Positions 58,503 through 64,000 of a stretch of DNA of 64,000 bases are shown piece by piece. The translations under genes and the position numbers were made by a program. The notes beneath the pieces are model-generated. The model saw only the letters and a list, made by a program, of their open reading frames with translations, had not been told where the DNA came from and did no database searches. Within the stretch, counting starts at the first letter, position 1. Each line of letters begins with the position of its first letter. This stretch comes from Geodermatophilus poikilotrophus (GTDB lineage Bacteria > Actinomycetota > Actinomycetes > Mycobacteriales > Geodermatophilaceae): positions 310,001 through 374,000 of the forward strand of contig NZ_FOIE01000003.1 in assembly GCF_900111455.1 (NCBI RefSeq), in the 5' to 3' direction.

Positions 58503-59741
58503 ATGGGTGACCAACGCCACGACCCACCGGAGCGCGGCGGCATCGCCGTCATCGGGGCCGGGCCGGCCGGGCTGCTGGCGGCGATCGCGCTCGCTCGTCG
58601 CGGCATCCGCACGACCGTGCTCGAACGGCAGGACCCCCCGCAGGCGAGCCCCCGGTTCGACCCCGAGCGCTCCTACACGATCGACATCACCGGACACGGC
58701 CACCGGGCGCTGCAGCACATCGACGCGACGGCGTACTTCGACGCCCGGCTGCTGGTATTCCGCGGCATCCAGCACGGCGGCCGGGTGGTCGAGGAGTGGC
58801 GCGCGCCGGGGTGGACCGGTTCTCGGGGCGACATCCTGCGTGCGCTCACCGACGCCCTCGCGGGGACGGTCGAGGGCGAGGTGCAGCTCGAGTACGGCTG
58901 CCTCGTGGAAGCCGTGGACGTGGCGACCGGGACGGTGACCTGGACCCCGACCGGGGCGGCGCCGACGACCCGGCGCTTCGACCTCGTCGTCGGCGCCGAC
59001 GGAGCCGGATCGGTCGTGCGCCGGGCGGTGCAGGAGCAGGTTCCGGGCTTCGAGGTGCAGCGCGCGGAACTGCCGAACCACCTCACGATGGTCGAGCTGG
59101 ACCGCCTCTCCGACCAGCTCGACCCGCACTACCTCCAGGCGCTGGCGACCCGACCGTTCTGCGTGGCGGGGGCGATCAAGGCGGACGACGACGGCGGCGC
59201 CCCGCGGTGGTTCTGCGGCGTCGGCACCCGGCGCGAACTGCGGTTCGGGTCGGTCGACGAGGCGCGCGCGTGGCTGCGCCGCCACTGCCCTCGGATCCTG
59301 GACCTGGCCTCCCCCGATGCGGTCGCCGCGTTCGCCCGGCGAGGGTGTCACCACATCGGCCAGAAGTTGAGCTGCTCGAGTCTGTCCGCCGGACGGTGCG
59401 TGCTGATCGGCGACGCGGCCGGCCCCTTCCCCCCGATCGGGCAGGGGGTCAACGCCGCGCTCGAGTCGGCGATGGTGCTCGACCTCGCCATCGGTCGGGC
59501 CGGCACCACCCCGGAGGGCCTGGTCGCCGCCGCTGCGTCCTACGACGAGGAGTGGCGACCGGAGGTGGACGCCGTCTCCTGGATCAGCGAGAAGATGCTG
59601 TTCGAGAACCGGGTCCACATGCTGCGCGCCGATCTCACGATGCGGCTCGGTATCAACCCCATCGACCAGGCCAAGGACGCGTCCACCCCGTGGTCCGTCG
59701 TGGCGGCACGGGCGCGGCGGCTCGGGCCGCTGTGGTGGTGA
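58503..59741 (+). CDS. FAD-dependent monooxygenase (kynurenine 3-monooxygenase-like)
   Basis: A 412-residue class A flavoprotein hydroxylase. It has the dinucleotide fold IAVIGAGPAGLLAAIALARRG, DG motif VVGADGAGSVVR, and the second FAD motif VLIGDAAGPFPPIGQGVNAALESA. The GQGVNAALES form is typical of kynurenine 3-monooxygenases, and RSYTIDITGHGHRAL also fits. No other kynurenine gene is nearby. ATG at 58503 has GGGGAGG upstream; an earlier ATG at 58425 lacks support. Stands alone, followed by a terminator. Confidence 0.85.
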   Translation: MGDQRHDPPERGGIAVIGAGPAGLLAAIALARRGIRTTVLERQDPPQASPRFDPERSYTIDITGHGHRALQHIDATAYFDARLLVFRGIQHGGRVVEEWRAPGWTGSRGDILRALTDALAGTVEGEVQLEYGCLVEAVDVATGTVTWTPTGAAPTTRRFDLVVGADGAGSVVRRAVQEQVPGFEVQRAELPNHLTMVELDRLSDQLDPHYLQALATRPFCVAGAIKADDDGGAPRWFCGVGTRRELRFGSVDEARAWLRRHCPRILDLASPDAVAAFARRGCHHIGQKLSCSSLSAGRCVLIGDAAGPFPPIGQGVNAALESAMVLDLAIGRAGTTPEGLVAAAASYDEEWRPEVDAVSWISEKMLFENRVHMLRADLTMRLGINPIDQAKDASTPWSVVAARARRLGPLWW

Positions 59742-59768
59742 GACGGCATCGCGGACCGCCGGACGCGC

Positions 59769-59802
59769 GAGGGTCCGGCCCGCCGGAGCGGACCGGGCCC
59801 TC
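59769..59802 (+). terminator. Hairpin after the FAD monooxygenase
   Basis: GAGGGTCCGG and CCGGGCCCTC pair over 10 bp with one G-U wobble, 28 bp after the stop. Confidence 0.65.
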
Positions 59803-59812
59803 GGTCGTCGGT

Positions 59813-60013
59813 TCAGTCGAGGTGGTCGCGCACCGGCCACGCCTTGACGCTGTGCATGTCCCGCAGGAGAGCGTGCAGCTCACAAGCCGTGTGCAGGGGA
59901 GCATCCTGGACCGACGGTGTGGCCGCGGTGACATCGGCCGAGTGGTGCACGCAGTCCTCCCCGTGTTGGTCCGTGCTGGGTGACCAGGACCCGATCAGGG
60001 CTGGCCGTGCCAT
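59813..60013 (-). CDS. Possible small protein, 66 aa
   Basis: A 66-codon frame starting MARPALIGSW and ending VKAWPVRDHLD, with a central His/Asp-rich part and an amphipathic ACELHALLRDMHSV. AAGGG lies just before the ATG. Its longer upstream extension looks non-coding. No family recognised; low certainty that it is expressed. Confidence 0.35.
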   Translation of the reverse strand: MARPALIGSWSPSTDQHGEDCVHHSADVTAATPSVQDAPLHTACELHALLRDMHSVKAWPVRDHLD

Positions 60014-60238
60014 CCCTTGGCCGGTCGGTGTCAGCCCGTCGGCGTCCCGGGGGTCAGACCGGGCACGTCGACGTCGTTGGGTCGGGTCGGCGAGACCTGT
60101 CCCTGGGGGTGGGGCAACGCGTCCCCGAACAGGGTGAGGTAGGCCATCCGGTACGTCGACGTTGTCGAACCGTTCGTCGAGGTACTCGTCGAGGACATCG
60201 GCCTCCGTTCCCCGCAACAGCGCGTCCCGATGCCGCTG
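60014..60238. other. Gene-free stretch
   Basis: No supported gene, repeat or promoter was recognised here. Confidence 0.4.
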
Positions 60239-60904
60239 TCAGGTGCGAGCGCGTCGCACGCCGCCGGCGACCGCGACGCCCACCCCGACGGCGGCGGCAA
60301 CCGGCCACTCCAGGAGGCCGAAGGCGGCCAGGCCGACCAGGGCCCCGCCGTACAGCACGGCATCGGGTCGGCGGACGGTGGAGACGACGTCGTCGACCAC
60401 CGCGGCGGTCGCGGTCACCGGCAGTGTGACGACCGTCCGCACCGAGTGGGCGACACCTGACCCCAGGGCGGCCGCCTTCTCCACAGCGGCGCGCGTCATC
60501 TGCTGGGCCAGCTCGGCGGCCTGATCCGTGGTCGGGGTGGCGCCTGGGGCGCTCGTGGCGGCGGTGGCGGCCGGGCGCTGCGGCGTGGCGGTGCCGGTCC
60601 GAGCGGCGGCGGTACTCCGTGCCGCCCGCGGCGTGCCGCCGGCCCGCTCAGGGTCCACGGGCGCGCCGGCGACGTGGGTGAGGGCGGAACCGGTCGGGCG
60701 AGCTCTTGTTGCGGTCCTGGTCCGAGCAGCCGCCCCGCTCCGTGCCGGTGCCTTGCCGGTGGCCGGCTCGGTACCGCGGGTCTCGCCGGGAGTGCTCGTG
60801 GTGGCGGAACCGGTCGGTCGGTCGGTGCCGGTGCCGGTCGTGCCGGTGTTGGTCTTGAGGGTCCTGGGGGTGTCCGTGGTGGTGCGGCGGGCTGCGGTCG
60901 GCAT
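60239..60904 (-). CDS. Thr/Pro/Ala-rich protein with C-terminal membrane helices
   Basis: A 221-residue protein. The first 130 residues are low-complexity (Thr, Ala, Pro, Arg), like a disordered basic region. The rest has an amphipathic helix (AAELAQQMTRAAVEKAAALGSGVAHSVRTVV), then VVSTVRRPDAVLYGG and two hydrophobic helices ending in Arg. ATG at 60904 has GAGGAGG upstream. The end resembles a decayed stretch at 63433-63600. No known family. Confidence 0.65.
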   Translation of the reverse strand: MPTAARRTTTDTPRTLKTNTGTTGTGTDRPTGSATTSTPGETRGTEPATGKAPARSGAAARTRTATRARPTGSALTHVAGAPVDPERAGGTPRAARSTAAARTGTATPQRPAATAATSAPGATPTTDQAAELAQQMTRAAVEKAAALGSGVAHSVRTVVTLPVTATAAVVDDVVSTVRRPDAVLYGGALVGLAAFGLLEWPVAAAVGVGVAVAGGVRRART

Positions 60905-61051
60905 GGTCGCCTCCTCGGCGCGGGAAGATGAACCGAGCATGGACGCCCGGCCACGACCGTGTGAACCCGTTCGTGTGTGCCGCCACCGGAGGCACCGAGG
61001 TGGTCCCGTGGCTGCTCCACGCGACGTCGTGCCCCGAGGCGGATGGGCTGG

Positions 61052-61285
61052 TCAGGTCGCCGCGCGGAGGCGTCGCCGGGTGCGGTGGCCCGCGGCGCGG
61101 ATGGCCGGGGCCCGCTGGGAGTGAGCCCTCGCGTTCGGACTGTCCGGGACGTGCCGGCGCAGCACGTCGGCGAGTCGGTCGTCGACGTCCATGGCCTCGC
61201 CGTCGGGGCCGGTGGTCTGATCGGCGAAGGTCAGCGCGTCGGCCAGCGGGCCCCGGGCGTAGCGGGCCGACGGGAAGCACCTCAT
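61052..61285 (-). pseudogene. C-terminal remnant of an HD-domain phosphohydrolase
   Basis: A 77-codon frame containing LTFADQTTGPDGEAMDVDDRLADVLRRH and PDSPNARAHSQRAP, the pattern of the end of actinobacterial HD-domain proteins (YADxTTGPDGxxxxxxxRLAEI...). The catalytic HD motifs should lie upstream at 61290-61600 but no intact frame is there. Treated as a relic. Confidence 0.5.
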
Positions 61286-61726
61286 CTGGTCGACGAGCCC
61301 GCGTCCCGCCGTCGGCTGTCGGGGACGAGTCCGGAGCCCAGGGCCAGTGACCGTGGTGAGGTTCCGGGGCGGCGTGCAGTCCGCTCAACGGGTCAGCTCC
61401 TGCCGTGTGGGCACACCGATGCGGCCGGCCGCCCGGGGCGGCCACCACACCGGCGAGGTGACGTCCACCGGACGTTGCTCGACCTCGACCTCGACCTGCG
61501 GCCTCGAAGTCGCGGGGCCCAGCGGGCCCCCACCCCCGCCCTGGCGGTCTGCGGTTCCAGGTCAGGCACCAACCCCGCTCTGTGGGCGATGAGGTGCCGC
61601 CCAGCATGGTCTGTCGGCAGCTGTTCGGCGGCAGATCGCCCGCAGGGCACCGTCCTCCTGCATCCGGTTCACCTGCCGCACGGACGCTGGGTCGGTCCAC
61701 ACACGGACCCACCCTGGAGGACACCG
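61286..61726. other. Gene-free stretch after the HD remnant
   Basis: Frames here are short and Arg-rich. Fragments such as DPLSGLHAAPEPHHG on the minus strand may be frameshifted HD-protein sequence but cannot be assigned. Confidence 0.4.
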
Positions 61727-62248
61727 ATGACCAGTCCCACCACCAACGAGTCCAGCGCCCAGACCTCGGGCGCGAAGAACCGCCGCGACAACGGGCAGGA
61801 GCGCGCCGAGAGCCCCAACGGCACTCAGGCTGCTGCGGCACCGGCCGAGCTCGCCGAGCTGGCGCGCGCGCAGGGGGACCTGACGCAGGAGGTCCGCCTG
61901 CACGTCGCACGACAGCTCGTCGACAACGAGTCGGACAGCGGCAACGAGGCCCGCGTCGGGAAGATGCTCACCGACGCTCGGTCCGAGCTGCAGGAGCAGC
62001 TGCTCCGTGAGCAGCAGGAGCGGGCGCGTCGTCAGCTGGCCGACGCTGCTCGCAACAGCGAGGACGCCGTGGCCGGCGTCGTGCACAGCGTCACCACGAT
62101 CCTCCGCAGCGTCGTCCCAGCGGCACTGGTGCGGCCCGAGGACCTGATCGAGGCGACGTACTCCCTCGCCGACCAGGGACTGCGGGTCGGCCGGCGCCTC
62201 GCTCTCACGATCAGCGGCAGCGCTCGAGAGCTGGTCCCGCTGCGCTGA
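61727..62248 (+). CDS. Amphipathic helical protein of unknown function
   Basis: A 173-residue protein. The N-terminal 40 residues are polar and disordered; then long helices (AELAELARAQGDLTQEVRLHVARQLVDNE, LLREQQERARRQLADAARNSEDAVAGVVHSV) and a C-terminal RPEDLIEATYSLADQGLRVGRRLALTISGS. The repeated apolar face suggests membrane- or granule-surface association, as in phasins. ATG at 61727 has GGAGGAC upstream. No named domain recognised. Confidence 0.7.
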   Translation: MTSPTTNESSAQTSGAKNRRDNGQERAESPNGTQAAAAPAELAELARAQGDLTQEVRLHVARQLVDNESDSGNEARVGKMLTDARSELQEQLLREQQERARRQLADAARNSEDAVAGVVHSVTTILRSVVPAALVRPEDLIEATYSLADQGLRVGRRLALTISGSARELVPLR

Positions 62249-62256
62249 GACCTCAT

Positions 62257-62292
62257 GGCCGGCGGCAGTGTCGACTCGGCCTGCCGCCGGCC
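62257..62292 (+). terminator. Perfect 12-bp hairpin after the amphipathic-protein gene
   Basis: GGCCGGCGGCAG and CTGCCGCCGGCC are exact reverse complements with a 12-nt loop, 9 bp after the stop. Confidence 0.8.
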
Positions 62293-62699
62293 ACGAAGAC
62301 CGGGACACGCCCGGGAGCGACCCCTTCGCACAACCAAGCGCATGACGCTCGGCGGGTTCTCGGCCTGTGCGGCTACCTGGAGCACCGGCGCCTCACCGAG
62401 CGGTCGGGTGCGCTTCATCGTCTGGCTCGGGGAGCCCGCGACCGAGAGTCCAGCGGGCCCAGCCGGGCGGCTGCCACCAGCAGCGGCCGGTCGAGCGAGG
62501 CGACTGCACCCGCATGCCGGCCGCACGGTCGGCGACGCCCTGAGTGTGCCGCCGTCGTCCGTGCATGCCGGCGGAAGCCGCACGGCGGGTCGGCGTGCGG
62601 CCCTGAGGAGGGGCTCGCCCGCGTGCGGCACCGATCCCGGCACCCGGTGCACGCCACCGCCGGCTCCTGCGCACCCCGACGACGGGAGGGGCGCTCTCA
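62293..62699. other. Gene-free stretch before the ATPase remnant
   Basis: An open frame crosses this stretch but its translation is Arg/Pro/Gly-rich with no resemblance to P-type ATPase domains. Treated as non-coding. Confidence 0.45.
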
Positions 62700-63163
62700 C
62701 GGCGAGCCGACACTCCTCGGAGCCGCCGTCGCTGGGGGCGCCGCTGCTGCGCGAGATCGGGCTCCGCGGCACCGTCACCAGCGCTGGCGCGTTGGTGGCC
62801 TGGCTCATCGCCCGCCGCATCGGGACCGGGCGGCGAGCCAGCACGGTCGCCCTGGCCACCCTGGTGGGGGCCGAGCTCGGGCAGACCCTGCTGTTGAGCG
62901 GCCGCAACCCGCTCGTCGTGGCCACCGGCCTCGGATCGGCGGGAGTCCTGGCGGCCATCATCCAGCTGCCGGGAGCCAGCCGGCTGTTCGGCTGCAGGCC
63001 GCTCGGTCCCCTGTCCTGGGCCGTCGTCCTGGCGTGCTCGACCGCGGCCACGGTCACGTCGGCCGCCCTACCGCGGCTCTTCCCAGCCCTCCTCACCGGA
63101 GAGGGGCCCCGCACCCCCGCCGTCCCGAACCGGGAGCACGACCGCGGATCGGTCGCTGCGTGA
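62700..63163 (+). pseudogene. C-terminal membrane part of a CtpI-like cation-transporting P-type ATPase
   Basis: The frame ending at 63163 reads LGAPLLREIGLRGTVTSAGALVAWLIARRIG, TVALATLVGAELGQTLLLSGRNPLV, IIQLPGASRLFGCRPLGPLSWAVV. These are the last transmembrane helices of the large (about 1500-residue) mycobacterial CtpI-type ATPases. All catalytic domains are missing, and upstream sequence is unrelated. A truncated relic; frame still open. Confidence 0.65.
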
Positions 63164-63432
63164 CGGAGCGGTCCGCTCGGCCGCCCGACCCCCCCTTCGG
63201 GTCCGTGACCCGGAGCAGGGCGCAGCCGACTCGACCAACGACGAGGCGAGCACCACCGGCGCGACGCCGGACGACGCCCCGGGCGTCGGCGCGCAACCCA
63301 CGGGGACGCCGGGAACGGCAGACCGTCCGCCACGGAGACCACGGGTGCTCCGGCCCCGGGTCTCCGACACCGCCGAGCCCGTCCGGGCAGCAGGGCGCAC
63401 GGCTGCCCCTGCAGGTGGAGAGGTCGAGGCGG
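63164..63432. other. Gene-free stretch
   Basis: No supported gene or repeat. Confidence 0.4.
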
Positions 63433-63600
63433 TGACCAACGACCTCGCGTCCACGGCACGCCGTCCTGACGCCGACGTGTGCTGGGGGCGACCTCGCCGG
63501 ACCGGCCACGCTCACCATCCTCGGGGGCCGGCTGCCGCAGCCGTCGGAGTCGCCGCAGAGCGCCCCCCACGAGGCCACCGCCCGGCCCACCGCCTGACGT
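63433..63600 (+). pseudogene. Possible frameshifted relic related to the Thr-rich membrane protein
   Basis: One frame reads VTNDLASTARRPDADV and, after a shift near 63480, GGDLAGPATLTILGG. This parallels VVDDVVSTVRRPDAVLYGG and GALVGLAA near the end of the protein at 60239-60904. Short, so weak evidence. Confidence 0.35.
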
Positions 63601-63704
63601 CGCACGGCGAGCCGGGCCGCGTGCCCGGTCGGCAGCACGGACGGCTCGGCCGTGCGGACGCGCGGCAGCTCTGATCTGCACACGCCTCGAACGGAAGGAG
63701 AGAC

Positions 63705-63917
63705 ATGATGCGGCACGCCGACGACGAGGTACGGGTCCTCGAGGAGGTCCTGCACCGGCTGGCGGCCCGGTTCCCGGGAGTGCCGGCCGAGGTCGTGTCC
63801 GGGATCGTGCAGACCGAGCGGCAGCGGTTGGACGACAGGCCGATCCGCGAGTTCATGCCCCTGCTCGTCGAACGAGCCTCGGCCGAGCGGCTCCGGAGGA
63901 GAACCGTCGACGGCTAG
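63705..63917 (+). CDS. Three-helix-bundle dimerisation-domain protein
   Basis: A 70-residue all-helical protein: DEVRVLEEVLHRLAARFPGVPAEVV, SGIVQTERQRLDDRPIREFMPLLVERASAERLRR. This matches the small domain found alone or at the N-terminus of low-molecular-weight tyrosine phosphatase-like and arsenate reductase-like proteins in actinobacteria. GGAAGGAGAGAC precedes the double ATG. No catalytic domain follows before the end of the window. Confidence 0.8.
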   Translation: MMRHADDEVRVLEEVLHRLAARFPGVPAEVVSGIVQTERQRLDDRPIREFMPLLVERASAERLRRRTVDG

Positions 63918-64000
63918 GCGGGCGGACCGCCGCGGACAGACGCCCGGGACGGCGTTGGCCGCCGGGTCGCCGCCATTTCGCGACAGGTTCAGCCGACCGC
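63918..64000. other. Unassigned right edge
   Basis: Too short to assign; no gene start seen. Confidence 0.4.

Overview
The window is high-GC DNA (codons almost always end in G or C, with many GTG starts) from an actinobacterium. The core genes (sigB-like sigma factor, ideR-type DtxR regulator, acuC, dtd, DUF3039, DUF3099, DUF4192 and DUF7455 proteins, cydABDC with fused CydDC) and the many short palindromic intergenic repeats point to the Geodermatophilaceae (Blastococcus, Modestobacter, Geodermatophilus). The family is an inference; no rRNA was available to test it. I found no tRNA, rRNA, CRISPR array, transposase or integrase.

0-10.8 kb is an organic-acid uptake and catabolism module. A tripartite tricarboxylate transporter (tctC-tctB-tctA, minus strand) diverges from a CitA/DpiB-type sensor kinase and its response regulator. 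Next come a universal stress protein and a GntR regulator/Ldh2-type dehydrogenase pair. These diverge, over a TGTATACA operator, from an operon of ABM monooxygenase, cupin, aldehyde dehydrogenase and isocitrate/isopropylmalate-type dehydrogenase. An RraA-family gene with its own promoter follows. The kinase start is preceded by two tandem, translationally coupled mini-ORFs.

10.8-26.7 kb holds a permuted papain-like protein, a RibD-like reductase, and the cytochrome bd oxidase operon cydA-cydB-cydDC. The cyd operon diverges from a BlaI/M56-peptidase pair over two near-identical BlaI-type dyads. An epoxide hydrolase, a copper operon (csoR-copZ-exported protein-copA), a MerR regulator and an Hsp20 follow.

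26.9-37.4 kb has a STAS protein, a YibE/F membrane protein, a methyltransferase overlapping a DksA/TraR protein, a five-gene glycosyltransferase/methyltransferase/cyclase-fold operon on the minus strand, a Dabb protein, a lipoprotein and a DUF4192 protein. 37.4-46.3 kb has an S9 peptidase, the ideR-type regulator, the acuC-patA lysine acetylation pair, a sigB-like factor with a possible stress-sigma promoter, and dtd.

46.3-50.7 kb looks inserted: a two-component system, a CPA2 antiporter, and remnants of an alcohol dehydrogenase and a CaxA antiporter. 50.7-58 kb returns to core genes (HhH-GPD glycosylase, DUF3099, psuK-psuG, DUF3039, YihY, VanW, DUF7455). 58-64 kb is gene-poor accessory DNA: an FAD monooxygenase, small amphipathic or low-complexity proteins, and decayed pieces of an HD-domain protein and a CtpI-like P-type ATPase.

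Three genome-scale patterns run through the window. A roughly 55-bp palindromic repeat is found between genes and also in frame inside at least five coding sequences. A second, 66-bp repeat is bounded by GATCACGG/CCGTGATC. About a dozen genes lack a Shine-Dalgarno sequence and instead carry a (T/C)ANNNT box 6-8 nt before the start codon, as expected for leaderless transcripts.
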